A stretch of DNA of 64,000 nucleotides, taken from NCBI RefSeq assembly GCF_022678645.1, contig NZ_JALBWV010000010.1, positions 62,001 to 126,000 of the forward strand. The letters are read 5' to 3'. The notes below the pieces were generated by a model. It was not told the origin of the DNA and did no database searches. It saw only the letters and a list, made by a program, of their open reading frames with translations. Positions within the stretch are counted from its first letter, which is position 1. Each line of letters starts with the position of its first letter. Origin of the DNA: Saccharopolyspora soli. Lineage in GTDB: Bacteria; Actinomycetota; Actinomycetes; Mycobacteriales; Pseudonocardiaceae. Position numbers and translations under genes: made by a program. Positions 41,555 through 50,101 of the stretch are shown here, piece by piece.

Positions 41555-41578
41555 AAGGTAACTGTTACTTGAAGTAAC
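41555..41578. promoter_or_regulatory. TetR operator and promoter of the divergent locus
   Basis: The perfect palindrome GTTACTTGAAGTAAC (41564-41578) lies beside the -10 hexamer of the TetR gene (TACCTT on the minus strand, 41555-41560) and 22 bp upstream of the AurF-like start codon. Its placement fits repression of both directions. Confidence 0.65.
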
Positions 41579-41599
41579 ATGCAAGGAGGGTGAGCGCGG

Positions 41600-42499
41600 A
41601 TGAGCAGGACCCGGCAGGTCAACGACCGGGAGAAGACGGCCGCGCGGTTGCTGAATTCCTCGGCCCGCAACAGCTACGACCCCGAAGTCGACGTGGACTG
41701 GGACGCCGCGCTGGCCGACGGCAAGCCCTACATCCCGTACCGGCGCAGCTCGCTCTACGGCACGCACCTCTGGGAACAGCTCAGCGACGAACAGCGCATC
41801 GAGCTGACCAAGCACGAATTCGCCAGCATCGCCTCGAACGGGCTGTGGTTCGAGGTCCTGCTGATGCAGATGCTGCTCAAGGAGTTCTACAACTCCGATC
41901 CGCGCACCAACCACGCCCAGTACGCGCTCACCGAGATCGCCGACGAATGCCGCCACTCCACGATGTTCGCCAAGGCCATCGACCGCGTCGGCGCGCCCGC
42001 CTACGGACCGCTTCCGCTGCTGCACCTCGGCGGTCGGGTGCTGCCCGCGGTGCTGCGCGGTCCATCCGCGTACGCCTCGATCCTGGTCGCCGAGGAGATC
42101 CTGGACCGGTTCCAGCGCGACCAGCTGAACGACGAGCAGGTCCAACCGCTGGTGCGGATGATCAACCGGATCCACGTGCTGGAAGAAGCCCGGCACGTCA
42201 CCTTCGCCCGCGAAGAGGTGGTGCGCCGGATGGCCGAGTGCAACGCCGCTGAGCAGGCCTACCACCAGTACTGGACCGCGCTCGTCGCCTACTCCATCTG
42301 CGTCAGCCTGATCAACCCGCACGTCTACAAGGCAGTCGGGCTGCGGCCGCGGGACGCCTGGCGAGTTGCCTGGGCGAACCCCAACTTCCAGGACACCCTG
42401 CACTGGGGTGGCGAGAAGATCATGGCGTTCCTGGACGAGGCCGGACTGGTCGGCGGACCGGGCATGCGGTGGTGGAAGAAGGCCCAGCTGATCCGATGA
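41600..42499 (+). CDS. AurF-like di-iron oxygenase
   Basis: A 299-residue protein of the p-aminobenzoate N-oxygenase (AurF) family, which oxidises amines using two irons held by Glu and His. Likely ligands are in LTKHEFASIASNGLWFEVLL, EIADECRHSTMFAKAIDRVG, VAEEILDRFQRDQ and VLEEARHVTFAREEVV. ATG at 41600 has GGAGGG upstream. The stop overlaps the start of the hydrolase gene by four bases (ATGA), so the two form an operon under the TetR operator. Substrate unknown; no other amine biosynthesis genes are nearby. Confidence 0.85.
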   Translation: MSRTRQVNDREKTAARLLNSSARNSYDPEVDVDWDAALADGKPYIPYRRSSLYGTHLWEQLSDEQRIELTKHEFASIASNGLWFEVLLMQMLLKEFYNSDPRTNHAQYALTEIADECRHSTMFAKAIDRVGAPAYGPLPLLHLGGRVLPAVLRGPSAYASILVAEEILDRFQRDQLNDEQVQPLVRMINRIHVLEEARHVTFAREEVVRRMAECNAAEQAYHQYWTALVAYSICVSLINPHVYKAVGLRPRDAWRVAWANPNFQDTLHWGGEKIMAFLDEAGLVGGPGMRWWKKAQLIR

Positions 42500-43404
42500 C
42501 CGGAGGAACCTTGCGCACCGCCGGGGCGTTCACGACCAGCGACGGAACCCGGCTGCGGGTGCTCGACGAAGGACCCGCCGACGCGCCGGTCACGGTCGTG
42601 TTCGTGCACGGCTGGACGCTGACCATGCATGCCTGGGACCGGGTGGCGAGCGGCCTGCCGAAGGCGGCCGGGAGCCAGCCGCGGAGCCTCCGGTTCGACC
42701 TGCGGGGGCACGGCGGGAGCGACCCGGCGCAGCCGGGGAGCGCGAGCATCCAGCGCTGCGCGGAGGACCTGGCGGAGCTGGTCCGGGCGCGGGCCCCGGA
42801 GGGGCCGCTGGTGCTCGTCGGGCATTCGATGGGCGGCATGACGATCATGGCGTTGGCCGAAGCGCACCCGGAGCTGTTCGCGCGGCGGGTCGCCGGAGTC
42901 GCTCTGGTGTCGACCTCGGGCGGGGATCTCGGCAAGCCGGGCTTCCGCCTGCCCCGTCCGGTCGCAGCGGTGGCGAACCGGGGCGAGCGGATGATCCGCA
43001 AGCGGCTCGCGGCCTCGCACGGGACGCGGCTGAGTTCGCGGTCGCGCTGGCTACAGCCAGGAATGCGCTGGCTGCTTTTCGGTGCTCGTCCCGAGCGCGC
43101 TGACGTGGCGGTCACCGCCGATTGGGTCGCGGCCTGCCACCCGGCGAACATGGCCGCTTACCGGGAGACGTTGGCCGAGCACGATCGGCTCGCGGCGCTG
43201 GCGGCGCTGCGGTCCATCCCGACGATCGTGCTCTCCGGCCTGTCCGACCGGCTGACGCCGCATTCGCACGCGCGGCGCATCGCCGAGGCGTTGCCGGACG
43301 CCAAGCTGCTGATCTACGCCGATGCCGGGCACATGCTCCCGTTGGAACGAGCCGACGAGGTCACCGCCCGCATCGCCGAACTCGTGACCCGCGCCATCCG
43401 CTGA
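42496..43404 (+). CDS. Alpha/beta hydrolase
   Basis: A 302-residue alpha/beta hydrolase. The oxyanion loop HGWTLTMHAW, nucleophile elbow GHSMGG, catalytic Asp region GLSDRLTPHSH and His in DAGHMLPLE are all present. ATG at 42496 overlaps the AurF stop (ATGA). It probably acts on an ester, epoxide or amide linked to the oxygenase product, but nothing fixes the substrate. It converges with a TetR gene 3 bp away. Confidence 0.85.
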   Translation: MTGGTLRTAGAFTTSDGTRLRVLDEGPADAPVTVVFVHGWTLTMHAWDRVASGLPKAAGSQPRSLRFDLRGHGGSDPAQPGSASIQRCAEDLAELVRARAPEGPLVLVGHSMGGMTIMALAEAHPELFARRVAGVALVSTSGGDLGKPGFRLPRPVAAVANRGERMIRKRLAASHGTRLSSRSRWLQPGMRWLLFGARPERADVAVTADWVAACHPANMAAYRETLAEHDRLAALAALRSIPTIVLSGLSDRLTPHSHARRIAEALPDAKLLIYADAGHMLPLERADEVTARIAELVTRAIR

Positions 43405-43407
43405 CCT

Positions 43408-44028
43408 TCAGGGGTTCTGGAGCGGGAAGCCCGCGAGGCCCTTCCAAGCCAGCGTGGACATCAGGTTCACCGCTTCGTCGCGGGAGATGGTCTCCTGCTC
43501 GTCCAGCCAGTAGCGCGCGGTCACCTGGCTGAGGCCGACCAAGCCGACCGCCAGCAGCCTCGCGCGCTCGGCGTCCAACCCGGCGTCCGCGGTCACCGCC
43601 TCGGTGATCGCGTCGATGCACCCGGACAGGGCACCTTCCACCGCCTTCTCCACGGCCGGTTCGCCGCGCAGATCGGACTCGAAGACGAGCCGGAACGCCT
43701 GCCCCTCGCCGGACACGAACCCGTACAGCGCGCCGATCGCGGCCCGCACCCGCAGCTTGTTGTCCGTGGTCGACTCGATGGCCGCCCGCACGCGGCGCAC
43801 CAGCTCGTTGCCGTGCGTCTCCAGCAGCGCGAGGTAGAGCTCCAGCTTGCCCGGGAAGTGCTGGTAGAGGACCGGCTTGCTGACGCCCGCGCGCTCGGCG
43901 ATGTCGTCCATCGCGGCCGCGTGGTAGCCGTTGTGCACGAAGACGTGTTGAGCCGCTTCGAGCAGCTGTGCCCGGCGTGCGTCGCGAGGCAACCGGACAC
44001 CTCGGCTCGGTTGTGCGGTCTCGGTCAT
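43408..44028 (-). CDS. TetR-family regulator (second)
   Basis: A 206-residue TetR regulator with an N-terminal helix-turn-helix (HNGYHAAAMDDIAERAGVSK, PVLYQHFPGKLELY). ATG at 44028 is preceded by GGAGGCGAGG. Its sequence resembles the TetR gene (Rv3208) that lies in this part of the M. tuberculosis map. It is divergent from the alpha/beta hydrolase at 44156 and may control it. The region between, about 127 bp, shows no clear palindrome. Confidence 0.85.
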   Translation of the reverse strand: MTETAQPSRGVRLPRDARRAQLLEAAQHVFVHNGYHAAAMDDIAERAGVSKPVLYQHFPGKLELYLALLETHGNELVRRVRAAIESTTDNKLRVRAAIGALYGFVSGEGQAFRLVFESDLRGEPAVEKAVEGALSGCIDAITEAVTADAGLDAERARLLAVGLVGLSQVTARYWLDEQETISRDEAVNLMSTLAWKGLAGFPLQNP

Positions 44029-44155
44029 CCTCGCCTCCACCCGATTACTTCACGCTGGCGCTAGGCGGCCTTGCGGCCCCAGTGGGCCTTGACTCTACTC
44101 GCCGGTAGAGCCAGGCACCGAAATCCATGCCAACCTGGGCAGCCATGCTGTAGGT

Positions 44156-45175
44156 GTGACGACGACAACTCCTGCCGCTGCGCTGCACGGACGAGACATG
44201 TTGCTCCGAGGGGAGCTGACCAGGGTTCCGCTGGTGGCCGATGGCATTCCGCCGGTCGACCTCACCGCGAAGCCGCCACCTGGACGTCACGTCGAACTCG
44301 CCACCCGCTGGGGGCCGCTGTGGCTGCACCTCCGCGAGACGCCGGGCGCGTCGCCGACCGCCCCGACCGCAGTGCACCTGCACGGGCTGGCCGGTTCGTC
44401 GACGAACTGGACCGATCTGGCCGGGTTGCTGGCGGTGCGGCTGCGCAGCATCGCACTGGACCTGCCCGGATTCGGACGTTCCGAGCCACCAGCCGGGTTC
44501 ACCTTCACCCGCCAGGCGAACGCCCACGTGGTGATCCGGTTCCTGGAGCAGCTCGACGCCCGGCCGGTGCACCTGTCCGGGAACTCCTTCGGCGCCGCGG
44601 TGGCGATCGAGGTCGCAGCACTGCGCCCGGATCTGATCACCTCGCTGACGTTGATCTCACCGGCGATGCCGGACCTGCGGCCCAACCCGTGGCGGCTGTC
44701 CGACCCGCGGATCGCGCTGGCCATGCTGCCGATGGTCGGCGGGGCGACCCGGCGGCAACTGGCGGCCGTGCCGCCAGCCGATCGGGCCGTGCAACTGATG
44801 CGGCTGTGCTTCGCCGACCCGGACGCGGTGCCGCCGCACCGGCTCGCCGAGGCGGTCGCCGAGTTCGAGGAACGCGCCGTGTTGCCCTGGGCCGGACCAG
44901 CGTTGGGCCGGACCACCAGGGAACTGGTGCACTCCTGGCTCGTCCCGCCTGGCCGCTCGCTGTGGCACCGGTTGCCCGAGATCATCGCTCCTGCCCTGGT
45001 CGTGTGGGGCAGCGACGATCGGGTGGTCACGGTCCGCAAAGCCCCGCGCGCGGCGGCGCTGCTCCCGCGCGGTCGGCTGCTGGTACTGCCCCGGACAGGG
45101 CATGTCGCCCAGATGGAGCGCCCGCAAATGGTCGCGCGTGCGGTTCTCGGCCTGGTGGGGGCCGATTCCTGGTAG
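44156..45175 (+). CDS. Alpha/beta hydrolase (larger)
   Basis: A 339-residue alpha/beta hydrolase. The oxyanion loop is HLHGLAGSSTNW, the nucleophile elbow is LSGNSFGAAVAIEV (Ser in GNSFG), the acid is in WGSDDRVVTVRKAP and His in PRTGHVAQMERPQ. An N-terminal extension of about 60 residues precedes the core. GTG at 44156 was chosen by a CATGCT hexamer six bases upstream; no ribosome binding site is present. It is divergent from the TetR gene at 43408 and followed by the DUF3152 gene. Confidence 0.82.
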   Translation: MTTTTPAAALHGRDMLLRGELTRVPLVADGIPPVDLTAKPPPGRHVELATRWGPLWLHLRETPGASPTAPTAVHLHGLAGSSTNWTDLAGLLAVRLRSIALDLPGFGRSEPPAGFTFTRQANAHVVIRFLEQLDARPVHLSGNSFGAAVAIEVAALRPDLITSLTLISPAMPDLRPNPWRLSDPRIALAMLPMVGGATRRQLAAVPPADRAVQLMRLCFADPDAVPPHRLAEAVAEFEERAVLPWAGPALGRTTRELVHSWLVPPGRSLWHRLPEIIAPALVVWGSDDRVVTVRKAPRAAALLPRGRLLVLPRTGHVAQMERPQMVARAVLGLVGADSW

Positions 45176-45270
45176 TCGCCGGCTTGCATCACTTCGTGTG
45201 ATCTTGGCGTTTTCGGTCACTCGTAGTGTCCAGTGGTGATCTAGGCTGCCAGATCGCTTGTGGGAAGCTT

Positions 45271-46338
45271 ATGGGCGTGACCCGCCTGCCGCAGCGACCT
45301 CGCGCCTCCACATCCGACCGCCGACGGGCGGGGCGTGAGAGCGCGCGTGTCGGTGCGGATGCACGATCTGGAGAGCCGTTAGCGGCGTCCTGGAATCCGA
45401 TCCCCGAGCCGCCGGACCCCGAGATCATCGACGAGGCGGAGGATCTCGACGACGTCCGCCCGCGCCGCCGACGACGGGGCGTGCTGTCGCGCTACGGCTG
45501 GCGGATCTACGCGGTGCCCCTGTTGATCGTGGTGAGCGCCCTCGCCGTGTTCCAGACCGTCCGGCCGTCCGATCGCGGGGCCGCGACCGGACTGGCGCAG
45601 CCGCGCACCGCGGTGAACCCCGCGGAGCCGGTCGTCACCGAGGCACCGCACGGCCAGACCTTCGGCCCCGCGATGTTCTCCGCCGACCTGCCCCCCGGCG
45701 GCCCGATCCCGGAGACCGGTGCCCGCACCTTCCAGGTGCTGCCCGGCACGTCCCCGGTGATCGGTTCGGGAACCTTGTACCGGTACACGGTCGAGATCGA
45801 GGTCGGCGTGCAGATCGCCGACCCGAACAGGGAGTTCGGCAGCCTGGTGCAGGCGACGCTGTCCGATCCGCGCAGCTGGACGAACCCGCAGGGCGGTGGG
45901 ATCTCGCTGCAACGCGTGGACGCCAGCGGTCCGCGTCCGGACTTCCGGGTCATCCTGGTCAGCCAGCAGACCGCCCGCGAGGCATGCGACTACAGCAACG
46001 GGGTGCCGTACGACAGCTCGTGCCGCAAGGGCGACATGGTGTACCTGAACGCGGCGCGCTGGGTTCGCGGCGCGGTGTCGTTCCAGGGCGACATGGGCAA
46101 CTACCAGCGCTATGCGATCAATCACGAGGTCGGGCACGTCTTCGGCAACAAGCACGTCGGCTGCCCGGCGCAGGGGGCGCTGGCGCCGGTGATGATGCAG
46201 CAGAGCTTCAGCGTGTCCAACAACGAGCTGCACGAGCTGAACAAGATCGCCGACCAGGGCACTTCCATCCCGGCCAACGGCTTCGTGTGCAAGTACAACG
46301 CCTGGCCGTTCCCCACCGGTGGCACCGGCGGCTCGTGA
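45271..46338 (+). CDS. DUF3152 zinc-metalloprotease-like membrane protein (Rv3207c-like)
   Basis: A 355-residue protein with a basic and acidic N-terminus, one membrane helix (IYAVPLLIVVSALAVFQTV) and an extracellular DUF3152 domain. The zinc motif HEVGHVFGNKH is at 285-295, and VMMQQSFS downstream resembles a Met-turn, so a metzincin-like protease is likely. ATG at 45271 is chosen; GTG at 45277 is possible. In M. tuberculosis the homologue Rv3207c is adjacent to moeB1/moeZ, as here. Confidence 0.85.
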   Translation: MGVTRLPQRPRASTSDRRRAGRESARVGADARSGEPLAASWNPIPEPPDPEIIDEAEDLDDVRPRRRRRGVLSRYGWRIYAVPLLIVVSALAVFQTVRPSDRGAATGLAQPRTAVNPAEPVVTEAPHGQTFGPAMFSADLPPGGPIPETGARTFQVLPGTSPVIGSGTLYRYTVEIEVGVQIADPNREFGSLVQATLSDPRSWTNPQGGGISLQRVDASGPRPDFRVILVSQQTAREACDYSNGVPYDSSCRKGDMVYLNAARWVRGAVSFQGDMGNYQRYAINHEVGHVFGNKHVGCPAQGALAPVMMQQSFSVSNNELHELNKIADQGTSIPANGFVCKYNAWPFPTGGTGGS

Positions 46339-46520
46339 GTCCGCGCCCGCAACATCGTTTCTTCTCGGATCGTGGGAGTAGGTTGGGTTGCGGAAGAGCA
46401 TCGGGGAGTCTTGCGTTGCAGATTCTGTGAGGCCCCATCCGGGTGGCCTTCGGGGACGCTTGAGGCGCCGCTGCCACGCTCCGAGCGCAGCGGGTGCCGA
46501 CCACTGAGGAGGAGCTGGGA

Positions 46521-47693
46521 ATGTCCGGCGCAACGTCACTGCCGCCGCTGGTCGAACCGGCGGCGGAGCTGACCAAGGAAGAGGTCGCGCGCTACAGCCG
46601 CCACCTGATCATCCCCGACGTCGGGATGGACGGGCAGAAGCGGCTGAAGAACGCCAAGGTGCTGGTGGTCGGTGCCGGTGGACTCGGCAGCCCGGCGCTG
46701 CTGTACCTGGCCGCTGCCGGGGTGGGCACGCTCGGCATCGTCGAGTTCGACGAGGTCGACGAGTCCAACCTGCACCGCCAGATCATCCACGGGCAGTCCG
46801 ACCTCGGGCGTCCCAAGGCGGAGTCGGCCCGCGACTCGATCGCCGAGGTGAACCCGTTCGTCAAGGTCAACCTGCACCAGACGCACCTGAGCTCGGAAAA
46901 CGCGCTCGACATCTTCCGGGACTACGACCTGATCCTGGACGGCACCGACAACTTCGCCACCCGGTACCTGGTCAACGACGCCGCGGTGCTGCTCGGCAAG
47001 CCGTACGTGTGGGGTTCGATCTTCCGGTTCGAGGGCCAGGCCAGCGTGTTCTGGGACCAGTACGGGCCGAACTACCGCGACCTGTACCCGGAGCCGCCGC
47101 CGCCCGGCATGGTGCCGTCCTGCGCCGAGGGCGGCGTGCTGGGCGTGCTGTGCGCCTCGATCGGTTCGATCATGGTCAACGAGGCCATCAAGCTGATCAC
47201 CGGCATCGGTGAGCCGCTGCTGGGCCGCCTGATGATCTACGACGCGCTGGAGATGAACTACCGCACCGTAAAGATCCGCAAGGACCCGAACGCGACACCG
47301 ATCACCGAACTGATCGACTACGAGTCGTTCTGCGGTGTGGTCTCGGACGACGCGCAGCAGGCGGCGGTGAACAGCACGATCACACCCCTCGAACTCAAGG
47401 GCATGTTCGATCGGGGCGAGAAGTTCGAGCTGATCGACGTCCGGGAGCCGCACGAGTACGAGATCGTCCGGATCGAGGGCTCGAAGCTGATCCCGAAGGA
47501 CCGCATCCTCTCCGGTGAAGCGCTGGCCGAACTGCCGCAGGACCGCAAGATCGTCCTGCACTGCAAGTCCGGCGGGCGGTCGGCGGAAGCGCTGGCGGCG
47601 TTGCACAAGGCCGGGTTCGCCGACGCCGTGCACGTTGGCGGCGGGGTGCTGGGCTGGGCCAACCAGGTCGACCCGAGCCTGCCGACGTACTGA
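46521..47693 (+). CDS. moeZ: MoeZ-type adenylyltransferase/sulfurtransferase
   Basis: A 390-residue two-domain enzyme. The N-terminal ThiF/MoeB domain has the nucleotide loop VGAGGLGSPALLYLAAAGVG and the adenylation segment LILDGTDNFATRYLVND; the C-terminal rhodanese domain carries the sulfur-transfer Cys in LHCKSGGRSAEA (about 348). It adenylates and thiocarboxylates small sulfur-carrier proteins for molybdopterin, thiamine or cysteine synthesis; the actinobacterial form serves several carriers. ATG at 46521 has AGGAGGAG upstream. Matches Rv3206c. A perfect hairpin follows the stop. Confidence 0.92.
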   Translation: MSGATSLPPLVEPAAELTKEEVARYSRHLIIPDVGMDGQKRLKNAKVLVVGAGGLGSPALLYLAAAGVGTLGIVEFDEVDESNLHRQIIHGQSDLGRPKAESARDSIAEVNPFVKVNLHQTHLSSENALDIFRDYDLILDGTDNFATRYLVNDAAVLLGKPYVWGSIFRFEGQASVFWDQYGPNYRDLYPEPPPPGMVPSCAEGGVLGVLCASIGSIMVNEAIKLITGIGEPLLGRLMIYDALEMNYRTVKIRKDPNATPITELIDYESFCGVVSDDAQQAAVNSTITPLELKGMFDRGEKFELIDVREPHEYEIVRIEGSKLIPKDRILSGEALAELPQDRKIVLHCKSGGRSAEALAALHKAGFADAVHVGGGVLGWANQVDPSLPTY

Positions 47694-47729
47694 GTCGCGG
47701 AGCGGGCCCTGCGCCGTACGAGTGAGCAC

Positions 47730-47774
47730 TGAAGGGCACCTTTCACCAAGTAACTTGGTGAAAGGTGCCCTTCA
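47730..47774. terminator. GGGCACC-type hairpin, copy 4
   Basis: A perfect 22-bp inverted repeat: TGAAGGGCACCTTTCACCAA plus GT (47730-47751) against ACTTGGTGAAAGGTGCCCTT plus CA (47753-47774). It terminates moeZ; the next gene is in the same direction. Confidence 0.75.
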
Positions 47775-47897
47775 CCTCGCTGAAACCCGCTCGGGCACTG
47801 GGAAAGGTGCTCGTGGCGCGTGGCGGTTTTCGCGAGAAACCGCCGCATCGAGTGGCAGCGTTCGGAGCGCCTGCTGCGGATTTGGCGATCATCGCGG

Positions 47898-47903
47898 TAG
47901 CGT
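47898..47903 (+). promoter_or_regulatory. -10 element of the phosphotransferase-like gene, leaderless
   Basis: TAGCGT ends seven bases before the GTG at 47911; there is no ribosome binding site. The -35 is not clear. Confidence 0.55.
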
Positions 47904-47910
47904 CTGGGCC

Positions 47911-48708
47911 GTGAGTCCTACGCCGGAGCCGCCCCCGCCGCACGTGCGCGCGGCATTCGGTGCGCGCGTCGAAGAACCCGAGCCGCTGGACGGTGCGGTC
48001 GCCTGGCGCTGCGGTGACATCGTGCTCAAACCCGCCGCGAACACCGCCGAGGCCGCTTGGGTCGCGCAGACGTTGGACCTGCTGGAACCCGACGAGGTGC
48101 GGGTGTCCCGTCCGGTGCGGTCCACGGACGGGCGCTGGGTGGTGTCGGGCTGGTCGGCGAGCCGGAACCTCGCCGGTCGGGCCGAACCGCGGCACGACGA
48201 CGTGGTTGCCATGTCGTTGCGGCTGCACGCGGCGAGCCGGTTCCTCGCCCGGCCGCGGTTCCTGCAGGCCCGGCAGGACATCTACGCGTTGGCCGACCGG
48301 ATGGCCTGGGGCGAAGAGGAGTACGTGCTGCCGCAGGAGAAGGGCGGTCGGCTCTACGACGTGCTCGCCGGTTCGCGGCGGGAGGTCGAGCTGCGGTCCC
48401 AGGTGGTGCACGGGGACCTGTTCGGCAACGTGCTGTTCACCGAGGACGCGCCGCCGGGCATCATCGACTTCAACCCGTACTGGCGGTCCGCCGAGTGGGC
48501 GGCGGCGGTCGTGGTGATCGACGCCCTGGCGTGGGGCGGCGCCGACCCGGCCATCGTGGAACGGTGGTCGCACCTCGCCGAATGGCCGCAGGCGCTGTTG
48601 CGGGCCTTGCTGTTCCGGCTCTCGGTGCACGCCCTGCACCCGCGCTCGTCATCGCAGACCCTCACCGGGCTGGAACGCGCTTCCCAGATGGTCCTCGAAG
48701 TGCTTTGA
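47911..48708 (+). CDS. Aminoglycoside phosphotransferase-like protein (Rv3205c-like)
   Basis: A 265-residue protein of the TIGR02569-type family. The kinase-like motifs are VVHGDLFGNVLF (Asp and Asn of the catalytic loop) and PPGIIDFNPYWRSAEW (metal-binding Asp). The usual glycine-rich loop is missing or weak, so activity on an antibiotic is not implied. GTG at 47911 follows TAGCGT by seven bases. Position next to moeZ matches Rv3205c. Likely substrate: a small molecule; unknown. Confidence 0.82.
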   Translation: MSPTPEPPPPHVRAAFGARVEEPEPLDGAVAWRCGDIVLKPAANTAEAAWVAQTLDLLEPDEVRVSRPVRSTDGRWVVSGWSASRNLAGRAEPRHDDVVAMSLRLHAASRFLARPRFLQARQDIYALADRMAWGEEEYVLPQEKGGRLYDVLAGSRREVELRSQVVHGDLFGNVLFTEDAPPGIIDFNPYWRSAEWAAAVVVIDALAWGGADPAIVERWSHLAEWPQALLRALLFRLSVHALHPRSSSQTLTGLERASQMVLEVL

Positions 48709-48796
48709 GTGGCGGTTTCGGTGCCGCCTCGCGGCGCATCGCACCCGTCACACGGCCGTGCTCCGCTTCGGCTCCACGTTGTGTGACGATTGGGCG

Positions 48797-49618
48797 GTGG
48801 AGGCAGTGTTGAGCGGCTTCACCGTCGGCGTGACGGCGGAGCGCAAGGCCGCGGAGATCGGGGAGTTGTTCGCGCGCCGGGGTGCCCGCGTGCTGTTCGG
48901 CGCTGCGATGCACACGGTGCCCCTGCCCGAGGACGGCGAGCTGGCTGCCGCGACCGAGGCGGTGCTGGCCGCCCCGGTGGATTACGTCGTCGCGATCACC
49001 GGTGTCGGGTTCCGGGGCTGGATCGAGGCCGCGCAGTTGGGCGGCCTCGGTGATCGGCTGCTGGCGCAACTGCGTTCCGCCGAAGTGGTGGCGCGGGGCG
49101 CCAAGGCGCGCGGCGCGGTTCGCGGTGCCGGGTTGACGGAGTCCTGGACGTCTCCGGCCGAGGAGTCCGCGGAGGTCCTGGCGTACCTGCTGGAGCGCGG
49201 GGTCGAGGGCAAGCGGGTCGTCGTGCAGGTGCACGGCGATCCGATGCTGGGTTTCCGCGAGGCGTTGCGGGCGGCCGGTGCCGAGGTGGTGCCGGTGACC
49301 GTCTACCGCTGGACCGACCCGGTGGACCTGGCCGCACTGGACCGGTTGATCGACGCGGTGCTGCGCGGCGAGGTGGATGCGCTGCCGTTCACCAGCGCAC
49401 CGGCCGCGACCAACCTGCTGGCTCGCGCGGACCGGACCGGGCGTGGCGAGCGGTTCCGGGAAGCGTTGCGCGACAAGGTTTTCATCGCCTGCGTGGGCCC
49501 GGTGACGGCCGCGCCGATCGACGCGGCAGGTCTGCCGTACGTGATGCCGGACCGAGCCCGCACGGCGTCTCTGGTGCGCCTCGTCGCGGACGAACTCCCG
49601 AAGCACGCGTTGCGGTAG
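48797..49618 (+). CDS. hemD: Uroporphyrinogen-III synthase-like protein
   Basis: A 273-residue protein of the HemD fold (two Rossmann-like domains). Characteristic stretches are FTVGVTAERKAAEIGELFAR, VVAITGVGFRGWIEAA in the first domain and ALPFTSAPAATNLLARAD plus VFIACVGPVTAAPIDAAGLP in the second. Such enzymes cyclise hydroxymethylbilane to uroporphyrinogen III in haem and cobalamin synthesis, but no other haem genes are nearby, so a paralogue role is possible. GTG at 48797 was chosen because the frame to its left lacks HemD-like sequence. Confidence 0.85.
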   Translation: MEAVLSGFTVGVTAERKAAEIGELFARRGARVLFGAAMHTVPLPEDGELAAATEAVLAAPVDYVVAITGVGFRGWIEAAQLGGLGDRLLAQLRSAEVVARGAKARGAVRGAGLTESWTSPAEESAEVLAYLLERGVEGKRVVVQVHGDPMLGFREALRAAGAEVVPVTVYRWTDPVDLAALDRLIDAVLRGEVDALPFTSAPAATNLLARADRTGRGERFREALRDKVFIACVGPVTAAPIDAAGLPYVMPDRARTASLVRLVADELPKHALR

Positions 49619-49711
49619 TTCGGTGTCCGAATAGGACTCGGCGAATCCGGGTTCCGGATTGCGGCAATACTGGGAAAATTCACCGTTCGGCCCGCGACCG
49701 GCCGGTGTGGA

Positions 49712-49999
49712 TCAGGCGCCCCAGCGGTAGCGGCGGAGGTCGACGCGGGCTCCGTCGGCGAGCACGCCTTCGGCTCGCAGGAGTTCCAATTGGCGCTGGC
49801 GCAGGTGGTCGGCGACCGTGCCGTTGGAGCGCAGGACGCGGTGCCACGGCAGGTCGCCGCCGTCCTCGGCGAGGATGCGGCCCACCAGCCGGGCCGAGCG
49901 CAGGCCCGCGAGCTCGGCGACGTCGCCGTAGGACAGCACCGATCCGGGCGGGATCGACGCCACCACGGCTCGCACCTGCTCCACGGTCTCCTCGTCCAC
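49712..49999 (-). CDS. Alkyltransferase-like protein (Rv3204-like)
   Basis: A 95-residue protein with the fold of O6-alkylguanine-DNA alkyltransferases: VRAVVASIPPGSVLSYGDVA, the helix with the arginine finger (LAGLRSARLVGRILA), and an active-site segment PWHRVLRSNG. The catalytic Cys of the PCHR motif is replaced by Trp, as in alkyltransferase-like proteins, which bind alkylated guanine and flag it for nucleotide-excision repair. GTG at 49999 lies seven bases after TACTTT (leaderless). Convergent with hemD and the same direction as the chitinase gene. Confidence 0.9.
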   Translation of the reverse strand: MDEETVEQVRAVVASIPPGSVLSYGDVAELAGLRSARLVGRILAEDGGDLPWHRVLRSNGTVADHLRQRQLELLRAEGVLADGARVDLRRYRWGA

Positions 50000-50006
50000 G
50001 AAACCG

Positions 50007-50012
50007 AAAGTA
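50007..50012 (-). promoter_or_regulatory. -10 element of the alkyltransferase-like gene, leaderless
   Basis: On the minus strand TACTTT lies seven bases before the GTG at 49999, with no ribosome binding site. Confidence 0.55.
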
Positions 50013-50101
50013 CCGCACCGCGCCGCCTGGCAACGGACTGCGGGTGCGCTGGGACGCCCTCGCACCCCAACGCACCCGCAGTAGCTGACCAGGGAAAACC
50101 G

